A DNA stretch of 64,000 nucleotides from CAYPXJ01 sp964414595 (GCA_964414595.1 CAYPXJ010000004.1:8405-72404); one strand, 5' to 3'. Positions 8,738 to 17,907 are shown, counted from the stretch's first letter. Notes: generated from the sequence alone by a model not told the origin. A program made the numbers and translations.

Positions 8738-8872
8738 GTAGTTCTCCTGTAGTGCCTGGTGTTAAAGAAAAAGTTGCCTGCCCCGGCGCATCCCGCGCGC
8801 ATGGGTGGGTGTTTGGTTTAATTTGCTGCCTGCCTGCATCGTTTGTTGGGTGGGTAGCGCGTGGTTTTTACG

Positions 8873-9040
8873 TCACTTCACCAACTGCAGTTTACCTGTG
8901 GAGGTAAGTCGCAACCTGTAAACTTCCCCGCGATGTGCAATCTCGATTTCCTTGCGGTTTTCAAGTAGCTCTTCACTGGTATAGCGTTTTCGTTTCTCAG
9001 TTTGCGCTGCACGATGAGGTGGATGAGTTTCATCCGTCAT
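8873..9040 (-). CDS. hemP: Hemin uptake protein HemP-like, 55 aa
   Basis: HemP/HmuP proteins are small, heme- and iron-linked regulators or accessory proteins encoded with heme uptake genes. The C-terminal half carries the family signature: YTSEELLENRKEIEIAH, then GEVYRLRLTSTGKLQLVK at the very end. The ATG at 9040 gives 55 residues; a GTG at 9067 in the same frame is possible, and neither has a strong Shine-Dalgarno site. Fur-like boxes overlap and precede the start, in keeping with iron repression. The matching heme receptor lies about 9 kb away (17921-19996), also behind a Fur box, so the heme genes are dispersed. Confidence 0.85.
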   Translation of the reverse strand: MTDETHPPHRAAQTEKRKRYTSEELLENRKEIEIAHRGEVYRLRLTSTGKLQLVK

Positions 9041-9043
9041 GGC

Positions 9044-9105
9044 GATGAGAATGATTATTAACTTCACCTGCTGTTGTCAACAGGTATTTTGAGAATTATT
9101 CTTAA
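9044..9105 (-). promoter_or_regulatory. Fur-like boxes at the hemP promoter
   Basis: Two AT-rich inverted repeats resemble Fur sites. One is at 9044-9062 (GATGAGAAT-G-ATTATTAAC, 6 of 9 arm positions paired). The other is at 9089-9105 (TTGAGAAT-T-ATTCTTAA, 7 of 8 paired). Between them lies a short palindrome CTGTTG-T-CAACAG. Fur identity is inferred from the consensus and the downstream gene. Confidence 0.55.
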
Positions 9106-9131
9106 TTGGGGATCTAGAAGGGATCTAGAAT

Positions 9132-9854
9132 CTAGAGCGTGCGCGAATTTGCACGGTCGCGATACTGTGCAAGGCCGAATTCTACAGGGTTCATACCTGC
9201 TTTATCTTTCAAATCGCCCTCGTGCTGTTCGAGTTGCTGCACATTCTGCGGTTTGGCGATTTTGAAATTATCAATCAGTTGCCGATGCGTTGCCTCACCA
9301 AGCGGCGTATTGATACCGAACACCTCCAGCGCGGGCTTCATAAAACTGCCTTCATACGCGGTTCGGAAATACTCTTCATTCAGAAGTTCTTTGCTAAATG
9401 CATCGAAATGCTGCGGTTGCATTGTGATATTTGCGAGTAATTTTTCACCCACACTAATAGCAGAATAAGTTTCGGAAGTTGGATGTGGTGCAATATGAAT
9501 ATTCTTTTCCGCCACTTTAATCATACTGGTCAGATTTGCTCTTACAGTTTGCTCTATAATTGCTTGCGGAACATCATTTCGACCACTTGACTGCGCGATC
9601 GCATTTTTGATCACTTCCAATTCCATAATTTTTTCTACACCTTCCTTGCGAAGGATATCTTTGAGTTCTGGATCATCCACCAAAGGCAACGCAGATTTCA
9701 CCGCGCGCTGACCACGGCCTTCAAAAAAATTATCATCTATAGCTTTTGCCACCAAACCAATACCGGCTGCTGCGAATAGCGATGCTAATGCAACTTTCAA
9801 ACGGCCGGGTTTTTTTGAAGGAGTTTGCTCAATTTGCTGCATTTCTTCGTTCAT
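9132..9854 (-). CDS. Single-pass membrane protein of unknown function, 240 aa
   Basis: A basic N-terminus is followed by one hydrophobic helix (about residues 20-42, VALASLFAAAGIGLVA). The remaining about 200 residues are charged and alpha-helical, and no family is recognised. Its ATG overlaps the stop codon of the prepilin-like gene by one base (TAATG), so translation is coupled and both should be expressed together from the Pho-box-like promoter upstream of that gene. The 3' end lies in a small repeat of the sequence GGATCTAGAA. Confidence 0.65.
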   Translation of the reverse strand: MNEEMQQIEQTPSKKPGRLKVALASLFAAAGIGLVAKAIDDNFFEGRGQRAVKSALPLVDDPELKDILRKEGVEKIMELEVIKNAIAQSSGRNDVPQAIIEQTVRANLTSMIKVAEKNIHIAPHPTSETYSAISVGEKLLANITMQPQHFDAFSKELLNEEYFRTAYEGSFMKPALEVFGINTPLGEATHRQLIDNFKIAKPQNVQQLEQHEGDLKDKAGMNPVEFGLAQYRDRANSRTL

Positions 9855-11098
9855 TATTCTCTCCCACCGCGGTTACGATTGCCCATGTCTCGTATAATTC
9901 CCAAATCCATATTGGTGCTGAAAGATTCAACATGCCCATCTGCAAATACATAGGTCACTGTGCCCGTGTCATAACCGGAACGCGGACGTAATCCTTGCAC
10001 ATCCTTACTTTCCGGCAGACCTAGCTGCGGATATGTATTGCTCGCAGGGCCATGACCAAGCCCTGTCGTTACCCAATTCGCGCCGATATGCGTTTTCCAA
10101 TAGAAAGGATTTTGGCCTTCCTGCCCATCTTCAAAACGCGCTTTCGTTGTTGCTTCACCGAGCAATGCCACATGGCTTGTGCCGGCGTAAATTTCTGCAG
10201 GCCGTACCGCATTCAGTTTCCATTTTATATCACCCGCATCGAGTGTTTCTGGAATCATAATGCCGGTAAAAATTGTTTCCCTCACGGTAGAGAGAGCCTC
10301 TGCCTTAAGTAAATTAGGGTCGCTTAGAGCCTTCATGTAAGCTTTATTCCACAACTGCCTCGCAATAATTTCTGTCGGATTCACAGTTGGCTGTGCATCG
10401 CCCGCAATCGCCATGAAATCCAAACCACCTTTTACGTTTGTATAAGGTGCAAAATAGCTCATTCTACGAATTTGATCCGGCTGACCCGTGCCTGCAATTG
10501 TGCCCGAACCACCATCAATAGGTTCAGCGGCAGGCGCATTACGATCGTAATAATCGCGTACAGTTATAGTCGGCTCGCCTTCCAGATAAGGGGAAATATT
10601 AACCGCCCAACTGGAAAAATATCTACGTACAGAAGCGCCGCTTACTTTTTCTTGCTCTAATTTTTGTGCGTGCGGATATTCCCCATCATTTGATAATTTT
10701 GATTGAATTGCCGTACCTATTTGACGCATCTCATTCACCATAGAAGTATGATGTGCAGCGCGTACGGCGGAAGCAATTGCAGGGAGTAACACCGCCATTA
10801 AAATACCGATAACGCCAATCGTTACCAACACTTCAACCAGTGTAAATCCGCCACGTAAAGTATGAGTTTCTAAATTCTGAGGTAAATCTTTTTTCTCTGC
10901 AATTCCTTCGGCAAGAATTCCTGCAGCCTTTTGCATGGACTCCGCGTTATTAGGATCGCGCATGATTGTATCTACTGCATGCTGAAGCGTCTCCGGCTTA
11001 AGCCCAGCGAGATATTTAAATGCCTCTTGTTGCAAAGACGGAGGAATATCCCCCACTGCGTCTATTACAGAATTATTGATATATTTTTTTACCTGCAT
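9854..11098 (-). CDS. Prepilin/pseudopilin-like protein with an 84-aa leader, 414 aa
   Basis: A type IV prepilin cleavage and methylation motif is clear: RGGFTLVEVLVTIGVIGI, with cleavage expected after Gly84 and Phe85/Glu89 as the methylated and assembly residues. The hydrophobic helix continues to about residue 108. The C-terminal part ends with TYVFADGHVESF, similar to the FADGHV ending of DUF1559-type pseudopilins. The leader is unusual: 84 residues, helical and charged, against 6-30 in most prepilins. No other pilus or type II secretion gene is nearby. The GG peptidase (PilD-like) must be elsewhere. Promoter: Pho-box-like repeat at 11184-11200. Confidence 0.7.
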   Translation of the reverse strand: MQVKKYINNSVIDAVGDIPPSLQQEAFKYLAGLKPETLQHAVDTIMRDPNNAESMQKAAGILAEGIAEKKDLPQNLETHTLRGGFTLVEVLVTIGVIGILMAVLLPAIASAVRAAHHTSMVNEMRQIGTAIQSKLSNDGEYPHAQKLEQEKVSGASVRRYFSSWAVNISPYLEGEPTITVRDYYDRNAPAAEPIDGGSGTIAGTGQPDQIRRMSYFAPYTNVKGGLDFMAIAGDAQPTVNPTEIIARQLWNKAYMKALSDPNLLKAEALSTVRETIFTGIMIPETLDAGDIKWKLNAVRPAEIYAGTSHVALLGEATTKARFEDGQEGQNPFYWKTHIGANWVTTGLGHGPASNTYPQLGLPESKDVQGLRPRSGYDTGTVTYVFADGHVESFSTNMDLGIIRDMGNRNRGGRE

Positions 11099-11183
11099 GT
11101 AACCCTCCCTTTTGTAGGGTCTGCTGGCTATAGGCTGGCTTCCCTGAATTGTTTTTATTCTAACAAAATAGGGACTTAGAAAT

Positions 11184-11200
11184 GTGACAGTTTTATGAAA
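11184..11200 (-). promoter_or_regulatory. Pho-box-like direct repeat upstream of the prepilin-like gene
   Basis: On the reverse strand TTTCAT (11195-11200), AAAAC, TGTCAC (11184-11189), an 11-bp period close to the Pho box consensus. No good -10 sits exactly 10 bp downstream; TAGAAT at 11157-11162 is 21 bp away. This is the weakest member of the group. Confidence 0.45.
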
Positions 11201-11223
11201 TTTTGGCCGTTTTGGGCGCTAAG

Positions 11224-13269
11224 TTATTGATTTGAAATCAAAGACCGAACTAGTGTTTCGGCGGTCGCTTCGCGGGCAAATACTGTATCAAACCGCGCTT
11301 TCGCGGCAAGCCCACGTTTGTGCGCTTCTTGGGGGGTCGAAATCGCGGCGGTAAGCGCGTTTGCCAAGCTTTCAACGTGGCGAGGTTTGCATATCCATCC
11401 GCAAGATTCATCGGGTATCGCTTCCAAACAACCATCCACATCCGTGGTGATCACCGGCATCCCGCGCGACATCGCCGTGAGCAGCGCCAGTGGCATACAT
11501 TCCATAATCGAAGCTTGCACATAAAGATCGGCATTATCATAAATCGCATCAAGTTCATGCTTTTGCGTAATACCGTAAAGCTCGACACGATCTTGCAATC
11601 CAGATGCAAAAATTTTGGCAATCAAATCATAACCAAATTCCGTGTAATAGGGCAAAAAGCCGACAATCGTCAGCACCACATCATCGGGAATACGTTTTTC
11701 GCGTACACATTTTTCAAAAGCTTCAAAAAGATAATGCGCACCTTTGCGCGGATCGACTGTTCCAGCTGTTAAAATCCGTCGAATAGGTTTTTCGGTCAAT
11801 GCCTCTGGGCGCACGCTAATGCCGCTCCAATACATCACTTGGCCAGAACGATTTTCATTTTCCCAAATTTTTGCCGTGCTTTTGGAACCGAACCAAATCT
11901 GCAATCGCTTTTTCTTTAACATGCGCGGGATAAGATATTGTGCGAGGCGGCCAATAATCCGCGAAGATTCTACCGAAGAAGGCGGCACTGATTCGTGGAT
12001 ATACCAAATAAATTTTTTGCGCGGCATTAGCAATGCGTAGGTAATAAGTATCGGCATGGTCACCGTTGTGTTCAACAATACTGTGCCGCGTGCAAAAAAG
12101 GCGCTCAAAGGCACCACGCTTGCCGAAAAAAGATGTCGTAATTGCCGTGGCATTTTTCGCACCATACGTTGGTAACGTCCACCGAGAATCGCACGATTCA
12201 CAATGCCACGTGCGCGCAATTCGCTTTGCAAACCGCCGCCCTGAATTCCGAGAACAAAAGGACGATAGCCCTTTTCCTGAAGGTAAATCGCGATATCCGC
12301 AACCAATCTTGGTGCGCCGCTTAAACTAAAGTCGTGTGAAACAAGTGTAATGCGCTCCCCCGAGCCGAGCGGAATCGGAGCGTACACCTCATCTTCCATT
12401 TTAGATGCTGCTGGCTTTTTGAAAAGCAATCGCACCGCATCTTTCATCACGCTGCGGTGATTAAATCCCGTATAACTATAAGGCCAGTTACGCAGCGAGA
12501 GCGCGTGTGGATTTTCTGGCTTCTGCACGAACGTCGTCAACGCATAGTCGCGGAAAATTTGCCGCGTTTCTTCTTCCAGCAAATGATTCACGCTATGCAT
12601 CGTATTGGTTTCGTGCAGGCGGTAGTGATACAGATATTTCTTTACCAATAACGGCTCGCTGTGCGGCACAACCCGCAACAACATATCCCAATCATGTGCG
12701 AGTTTAAAATCGCGGTAACCACCCAACTTTTCATAAAGGCGTCGCGAAATAATGATATTGCCGCTCGATACGGCGATGTTACCCAACATTAATTGCGCGC
12801 TGATACTGGGTGCGGTATTTTCTGCGGCAATCGAATTAGCATACCAGGCGCGGCGGCGATCGCCCGGCTTCACCGCAGCACCTGCTTCGTCCACGTGTTG
12901 CACATAACTGAACGCACATTCAGCGCCATATTTCTGCATTTCAGCGATACACATTTCAAAGCGCTCCGGATGATAGAAATCATCCGAGTTCAAAACCGTC
13001 AGATAATCACCGGTGGCTTTGCTTAAGCCCAGATTAATTGTATGGTGCGCACCTTGGTTAAGCTGGCGGTGCAGCTGCGCTTGCAGTGCTGGATGTTCTT
13101 TGAGCACCGCCTCTGCGACATCGGCACTATTATCCTTTGAGCCGTCATCAATGATGATCAGCTCAATATTCTTATACGTCTGATTCGCCACCGAAAGAAT
13201 CGCCTGACGAATATAAGCCGCATGGTTATAGAGCGGGATGATGACCGAGACGCGCGGTGCCATTTGCAT
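11224..13269 (-). CDS. Bifunctional glycosyltransferase (GT2 domain plus GT4 domain), 681 aa
   Basis: Residues 1 to about 220 form a family 2 glycosyltransferase: VSVIIPLYNHAAYI, then ELIIIDDGSKDNS, then LTVLNSDDFYHPERFE with the nucleotide-sugar DD motif. Residues about 300-675 form a GT-B, group 1 (GT4) transferase: RRILTAGTVDPRKGAHYLFE and, near the end, ADLYVQASIMECMPLALLTAM with the E-x7-E-like donor motif. The fusion suggests addition of two successive sugars to one surface glycan. It begins the glycan cluster that runs to about 16.6 kb. Met3 (13263) is an alternative start. Sugars and acceptor cannot be deduced. Confidence 0.88.
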   Translation of the reverse strand: MQMAPRVSVIIPLYNHAAYIRQAILSVANQTYKNIELIIIDDGSKDNSADVAEAVLKEHPALQAQLHRQLNQGAHHTINLGLSKATGDYLTVLNSDDFYHPERFEMCIAEMQKYGAECAFSYVQHVDEAGAAVKPGDRRRAWYANSIAAENTAPSISAQLMLGNIAVSSGNIIISRRLYEKLGGYRDFKLAHDWDMLLRVVPHSEPLLVKKYLYHYRLHETNTMHSVNHLLEEETRQIFRDYALTTFVQKPENPHALSLRNWPYSYTGFNHRSVMKDAVRLLFKKPAASKMEDEVYAPIPLGSGERITLVSHDFSLSGAPRLVADIAIYLQEKGYRPFVLGIQGGGLQSELRARGIVNRAILGGRYQRMVRKMPRQLRHLFSASVVPLSAFFARGTVLLNTTVTMPILITYALLMPRKKFIWYIHESVPPSSVESSRIIGRLAQYLIPRMLKKKRLQIWFGSKSTAKIWENENRSGQVMYWSGISVRPEALTEKPIRRILTAGTVDPRKGAHYLFEAFEKCVREKRIPDDVVLTIVGFLPYYTEFGYDLIAKIFASGLQDRVELYGITQKHELDAIYDNADLYVQASIMECMPLALLTAMSRGMPVITTDVDGCLEAIPDESCGWICKPRHVESLANALTAAISTPQEAHKRGLAAKARFDTVFAREATAETLVRSLISNQ

Positions 13270-13350
13270 AAAAATCTTGCCTGAAAAGCCGCGGCATTTA
13301 TAGTCTTGCTGCGTTTAAAGATAAAGTCCAATTTTAACGGGTACGGGCAT

Positions 13351-14253
13351 ATGCTAGCCATAACGGGAAGTACAGGGTTCATCGGCAGCCATATTTTGCC
13401 CTATTTGAGCGGCCCTTATCGCGCTTTAGTGCGGCGGCCTGAACAAGTTTTGAGCAAGAAAACCCATTTGCTCGGCGACATGGAAAATGCGCACGATATA
13501 GAGGCGCTTGTAAAAGGCACGGATACGCTTGTGCATTTAGCGTGCACCACCAATCCCCGTACTTCCAATCGCGATATTCCGGCAGATATCGCGCAAAATT
13601 TGATTTCTTCCGCTCGGTTATTTGAAAGTTTTTATACAGCTAACCCCGGCGGCCATATTCTTTTCGTGAGTACCGGCGGCGCGATGTATGATCTGTATGC
13701 GCATCGCAAGCCTATTCGTGAGGACGCGCCAGCGGCACCCTGGTCCAGTTATGGCATTCACAAACTTGCTGCAGAACATTATCTCGAAATGCTGGCTCGT
13801 CAGCATAAGGGGCGCGCAACCATATTGCGGATCGGCAATCCCTATGGTGTATTGCTACCGTCGCAGCGTGGGCAAGGTCTTATTGGCGTTGCTATGGCGC
13901 ACCTTAAGGAAAAAAAGACACTCTCCCTATTAGATGCGCCTGGTACTGTGCGTGATTACGTGCACTTACATGATGTGGCGCAAGCATTTTTGCTCGCGCT
14001 AAAAAAGCCGGGCGCGAAAAGTGAGTTGCAGCGTTTTCATGTGGGCTCGGGCGAAGGCCATTCCATTAAAGACGTGCTAAAAGCTATTGAGAAAGCGAGT
14101 GGCCTGCGTTTGAAAACGGAAATAGTGCCCGTGGCTAAGAAGATGCAGGCAAGTTACAACGTTCTCGATTGCGGCCGAATTAAAAACGAACTCGGTTGGC
14201 AACCAACTATCACTTTTGAAGAAGGCATAGCACGACTCTGGCGCAGTTATTAA
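13351..14253 (+). CDS. NAD-dependent epimerase/dehydratase (extended SDR)
   Basis: A nucleotide-sugar-modifying short-chain dehydrogenase of 300 aa. The N-terminus MLAITGSTGFIGSHIL carries the GxxGxxG NAD(P)-binding loop. FVSTGGAMYD supplies the catalytic Ser/Thr region, and SSYGIHKLAAEHYL is the YxxxK motif. The C-terminus has the substrate-side helix typical of GalE-like enzymes (RIKNELGWQPTITFEEGI). The start at 13351 is chosen because the Rossmann strand begins immediately. It is convergent with the downstream glycosyltransferase and divergent from the upstream one, so it is transcribed alone. Likely makes a sugar for the surrounding glycan genes. Confidence 0.88.
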   Translation: MLAITGSTGFIGSHILPYLSGPYRALVRRPEQVLSKKTHLLGDMENAHDIEALVKGTDTLVHLACTTNPRTSNRDIPADIAQNLISSARLFESFYTANPGGHILFVSTGGAMYDLYAHRKPIREDAPAAPWSSYGIHKLAAEHYLEMLARQHKGRATILRIGNPYGVLLPSQRGQGLIGVAMAHLKEKKTLSLLDAPGTVRDYVHLHDVAQAFLLALKKPGAKSELQRFHVGSGEGHSIKDVLKAIEKASGLRLKTEIVPVAKKMQASYNVLDCGRIKNELGWQPTITFEEGIARLWRSY

Positions 14254-14257
14254 TCTT

Positions 14258-15898
14258 TTAGAAAAATGCGCGGGGGCTTATCGTATAATCCATCGGCCAT
14301 CGCCGCAGATTCGGGTTATAATATTTTTCACGGAACAATTTTTTTCCCCAGCGCATTAAACGTACGCGCTCTGCTAATGAAAAATTTTCGCCGCGAAGTT
14401 TGCCTTTGTGTTTCATGTGAACGAACGTATTTACAACGCAGCGGTAGTTATCTTTTTGTAAGCGAAATGCTAAATCGATATGCGGGTAATTCTCCGGAAA
14501 ATCAGAGCTAAAACCTTCGGTTTTTTCAAATACTTCCTTGCGCATAAAAAAGCATTCAGCAGGTAATAATGTCGATTGATGCGTGGTTCGCGCGCGGCCG
14601 TAATAACCAAAATCCTCCTCACCACGTATGCCTTCCAGCACACGTTGCTGTGGCGTAAGTGTCCATCCGGAAACGAACAATCCAGCAGTTTTAAGGGTGC
14701 TATCCGGATGAAGAATTTTTGCCGATACCGCGCCTACATCAGTACGTAATGTCAGTGCCACCATCTCGCCTAGCCAGCAGCGTTCCGTTTTGCTCGGCAG
14801 AATTTCGATATGCGGATGCAGTATGCCCACCACTGCGCCTTTTGCGCGCGACACCGCTTCATTCATGCGTGCAGCAAATGACATCCCAGGTTTTGTTGTC
14901 ATAATTTCATGCGGGTAACGCGTATGCGTTTCTATATTCTTTGCCAAATCCGGTGATAATGTTTCCGCATCTACAATCAGGGTTGCTAAGGGTAATTTTT
15001 CTGGCAGAGGCCAGATCACGCGGTGGAATGCTGGCATAGGGTGTGCTGTTATTTTCGCACCGGGATAACGATTATCCAGATACTCCTGTATCGCGAGGCG
15101 CGCAGCGCTATGCGCATAAGGCTTTGCTTCCATTTCCTGTGCCGCCGAGCCTTTCACCATGCGCCAATGGTATAATACGCGCGGGATATGATATGGCTCT
15201 TGTTGCGAGAGTTTTAGCATACGCAAGGTCAGATCGTAATCTTGACTGCCTTCATATCCGAGACGAAAACCCTCAAGCTGTTTTACTTTTTCGCGGCGGA
15301 AGCAACCCAGATGATTAAAAAAATTATGGCCAAAAAATAAATCCAGATCCCAATCTGGTTTGAAATAAATCTCTCCCGTTTTTCCATCTTCCGTGAGTTT
15401 ATCTTCGTCGCTGTAAAACATATCGCACTTGGGGTTCTTTTTAATCGCCTGCGCTAGATGGTAAAGCGCGTCGCGTGTGAGCGTGTCGTCGTGGTCCAGC
15501 AGCGCAATATACTCCCCCTTCGCAAGTGAAAGTGCGCTATTACTTGCTGCCGAAATGTGGCCATTTTCTGTACGAATGACATATTTGATACGCGCATCCT
15601 GCTTTACATATTCTTCCAGAACTTCGCGTATGTGCGGCGATTTTGAGGCATCATCCGCCACGCATAATTCCCAATGTGGATAGAGTTGGGCGCGCACCGA
15701 TTCAATCGCATCCACCAGCCATTCGCGCGGCGTTTCGTAGGTGGGCATGATGATAGAAATAACGGGCGGATTTGGCATACTGCGAATGCGTGCGTTGATA
15801 AAAGATCGACGCGTAGTAACGCTCATCTCGCGGACTTTTCCCAAACAGAAATAAATTTCTTTTTTGAAAGGCCGCAGAAGTTTTTTAAGCAATATCAT
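14258..15898 (-). CDS. Glycosyltransferase family 2, 546 aa
   Basis: The GT2 catalytic domain starts near residue 40: PVISIIMPTYETP, ELCVADDASKSPHI, then GEYIALLDHDDTLTRDA (acidic metal and nucleotide-sugar motif) and MFYSDEDKL. A later part (about residues 320-500) resembles a second, partial GT2-like fold (LLPAECFFMRKEVFEKTEGF). The N-terminal basic helix may attach it to the membrane. Its ATG overlaps the stop of the upstream sulfotransferase by 4 bp (ATGA), so the two are cotranscribed and probably act on the same glycan. Confidence 0.88.
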   Translation of the reverse strand: MILLKKLLRPFKKEIYFCLGKVREMSVTTRRSFINARIRSMPNPPVISIIMPTYETPREWLVDAIESVRAQLYPHWELCVADDASKSPHIREVLEEYVKQDARIKYVIRTENGHISAASNSALSLAKGEYIALLDHDDTLTRDALYHLAQAIKKNPKCDMFYSDEDKLTEDGKTGEIYFKPDWDLDLFFGHNFFNHLGCFRREKVKQLEGFRLGYEGSQDYDLTLRMLKLSQQEPYHIPRVLYHWRMVKGSAAQEMEAKPYAHSAARLAIQEYLDNRYPGAKITAHPMPAFHRVIWPLPEKLPLATLIVDAETLSPDLAKNIETHTRYPHEIMTTKPGMSFAARMNEAVSRAKGAVVGILHPHIEILPSKTERCWLGEMVALTLRTDVGAVSAKILHPDSTLKTAGLFVSGWTLTPQQRVLEGIRGEEDFGYYGRARTTHQSTLLPAECFFMRKEVFEKTEGFSSDFPENYPHIDLAFRLQKDNYRCVVNTFVHMKHKGKLRGENFSLAERVRLMRWGKKLFREKYYNPNLRRWPMDYTISPRAFF

Positions 15899-16593
15899 GA
15901 ATAAACAATCTGATATTTTTTTTGCAGCCGCATAAGCGGTTCAGCGTAAAGCTCTTGCAAAAACGTTCTGAGCGTGGGGCGGAGCGCTACCTTTGGCCCT
16001 TCGAACACACGCTTACCCACAGCCGGATTCGCAATTAGAGGTTTTGCATCAATCCCAATATGATGGGCCACGCGCGAAAGCAATTTTTCGGGATTCGTTT
16101 TAATATCTTCATACTGCAACAGCAGCAGTTGATCGCGCGGATAAAACTGCAACCAATTATCCAAACACGCGGCGTAATCGCCGCGTGCCAAGGAACCACT
16201 TGAACGAAAATGATCCCTAAACCATGCGTCGGATGCTTCTTCTGGCAGCATCTCCGCGCGGCCCAGCGCCATCAGCGCCGATGACCAGGCGCGGTCGATA
16301 GGGTTACGAATAATATAAAATAATTTTACGTCCGGGTATTGGCGATGAATGGTCTGAATTTTTTCTGCCGGCTGAAACGCATAAGCGGGGGTGATTTCAC
16401 CATTTTTCTTGCCTGGCACCGTAAATAAATTCCGGTAACTTAACAGCGCTTCCGCGCTTGGCAAATTGGGTTGGTTATCCCAGAAATGCACTTCTTTCAC
16501 CGGCGGAAATGCAATATCCGGGTGTTGTCGCAGTTGCTCATAAAGCCAGGTAGTGCCTGACTTTTGCGCGCCGATGCCAAGAAAATCGAGCAT
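15895..16593 (-). CDS. Sulfotransferase, about 232 aa
   Basis: Transfers sulfate from PAPS to a hydroxyl on a glycan or lipid. The N-terminus MLDFLGIGAQKSGTTWL contains the 5'-phosphosulfate-binding loop (QKSGTTWL), and FYIIRNPIDRAWSS is the 3'-phosphate-binding motif, both in the usual order. The start at 16593 is preferred to the in-frame ATG at 16614, because the latter lies inside the terminator hairpin of the upstream porin gene. It overlaps the next gene by 4 bp. Together with the glycosyltransferases it suggests a sulfated surface polysaccharide or glycolipid. Confidence 0.87.
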   Translation of the reverse strand: MLDFLGIGAQKSGTTWLYEQLRQHPDIAFPPVKEVHFWDNQPNLPSAEALLSYRNLFTVPGKKNGEITPAYAFQPAEKIQTIHRQYPDVKLFYIIRNPIDRAWSSALMALGRAEMLPEEASDAWFRDHFRSSGSLARGDYAACLDNWLQFYPRDQLLLLQYEDIKTNPEKLLSRVAHHIGIDAKPLIANPAVGKRVFEGPKVALRPTLRTFLQELYAEPLMRLQKKYQIVYS

Positions 16594-16601
16594 AAAACAA
16601 T

Positions 16602-16628
16602 GCGGGACTAGCATTTCTGCTAGCCCCG
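16602..16628 (-). terminator. Rho-independent terminator of the porin gene
   Basis: Reverse-strand stem GCGGGGCTAGC/GCTAGTCCCGC (one mismatch) with a 5-nt loop, followed by ATTGTTTT. It lies 30 nt after the porin stop. Confidence 0.75.
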
Positions 16629-16657
16629 CACAACATCTACGATTTAGGAGGTAGCTG

Positions 16658-17778
16658 TTAGAAGTTCAGTTGAACGCCCGTCATCACGAGGGTACCTTCG
16701 TTATCCACCGTCGTGCCGCCTTCATCCAAGTCGAACAAAACGAGTTCCAGATAAGGCGTCAGACCAGGTGCCAAAGCAAAATCAGCGCCGAACGAATAGT
16801 TCGTAAATTCGTTTTCCGTCGCGCCGTATGCAACTGTGCTTTGTAAGGTATTAAAGCTGAAGCCGTAAGGGCCAGTCGCATAGCTCACACCCGCGGTCCA
16901 ATAGGTTTGGTCGCCATCCGTGCCAACTGGCAGGTCGCTATCACCCCAATCGCCCCAGGAAGCTGCTACCGCGAAGCCTTCATAGCTCACCACTGCACCC
17001 AGTGCATAGGCCATCAAATCTTCTTCGGTGGAAAGTTCTGCTTCACCAATGGTGCTGGTTGCGGAAAGACGCAGGCCGACTTTATCAAAGGTGCCGTTGT
17101 AATTCAGGCCGAGACCGAAGTATTTTCCTGATCGCCATTCGCATCACCGGTAAATTGCGCTGCTGTGCCGCCATCGCCATCATCCGGGGTGAAGCTTACA
17201 CCCGCTTGGAATCCGCTGTAGATGGGCGTCAAATAGCTAACTTTTGTAGCGTCTTCACGCAAGCCCAGCGTATGTTGTGGCGGTAAATCCGGCGTAATGA
17301 TGAAGAAAGCAGAGTTGCTGAGACCATTGAAATCAATGAAATCATAAAAATCGCCGTCTGCGCCACCGGTTGCGCGCGCAATCGTCGATGCATCCACTTT
17401 AAGCAAATGCTCCACGCCAGCATTATTTCCTAACTCAAGACGGCCAAAACCGCTTTCAAGGAATAAATAGGTTTTATCCGCATTGTTGTTGGAGCGCGGA
17501 TCATCGGGGTCAGCCGTTACATCAGCCTCGAGTTCAATTTTCGCGCCGTAGGTAAGGCCGTTATCCGCCGTGCCCTGAAGCGTTACGTGAATTTCTGTAT
17601 CGTTTTGGAAATGATAATCACGGCCTAAAGTGCCTGTTGAGAAGGCATCTTCTTGGCTTGCATAACCTGTTTGAAAATCAGCGAAGCCCGAAATAGTAGC
17701 TTCTAATTGCGCATGTGAAGTTGCAGGAAAAATAAGAAGAGAAGCAAGAGCAGTTGTTGCGAGGTAACGGCGAGCCAT
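16658..17778 (-). pseudogene. Outer-membrane porin, frameshifted (1-nt deletion in an A run)
   Basis: Two frames together encode one gram-negative porin. The first (17778-17104) has a signal peptide MARRYLATTALASLLIF ending in SHAQ, then GFADFQTGY and alternating beta strands. The second frame (to 16658) continues with YFGLGLNYNGTFDKVGLRLS and ends in the classic outer-membrane C-terminal Phe (GVQLNF). The junction is the TTTT at 17123-17126 (AAAA on the coding strand). Adding one A gives DQEKYFGLGLNYNG and a single frame of 374 codons, normal for an alphaproteobacterial porin. As written the product stops early. It may be an assembly or sequencing error, a true pseudogene, or phase variation. 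Shine-Dalgarno AAGGAGA precedes the ATG. Confidence 0.85.
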
Positions 17779-17887
17779 AGAATTCTCCTTTTGTTGCTAA
17801 CACCGTATTGAACTATGGGTGCAGAATTCCAATAGCGGCAACCGGAAAGAAACTTTCGACCTTGTCTGATATTGCAACGCACAATAA

Positions 17888-17907
17888 ACGTTGCATAAAT
17901 GCAACGT
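17888..17907. promoter_or_regulatory. 20-bp palindrome, candidate operator upstream of the porin
   Basis: ACGTTGCAT-AA-ATGCAACGT has perfect 9-bp arms. A further GTTGCA half-copy lies at about 17873-17878. It stands between the receptor stop and the porin start, about 110 bp before the porin ATG, and has no T run, so an operator is likelier than a terminator. The binding protein is unknown. Confidence 0.5.

Noticed and set aside
9108..9136. Repeated GGATCTAGAA and TCTAGA units as a mobile-element scar
   Set aside because: Only about 29 bp, no terminal inverted repeats or transposase nearby; noted as a short repeat only.
17104..17423. Alternative-frame reading frames over the porin, RTX and GyrB genes
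   Set aside because: They are antisense or shifted shadows of the genes, with no ribosome sites or family features.
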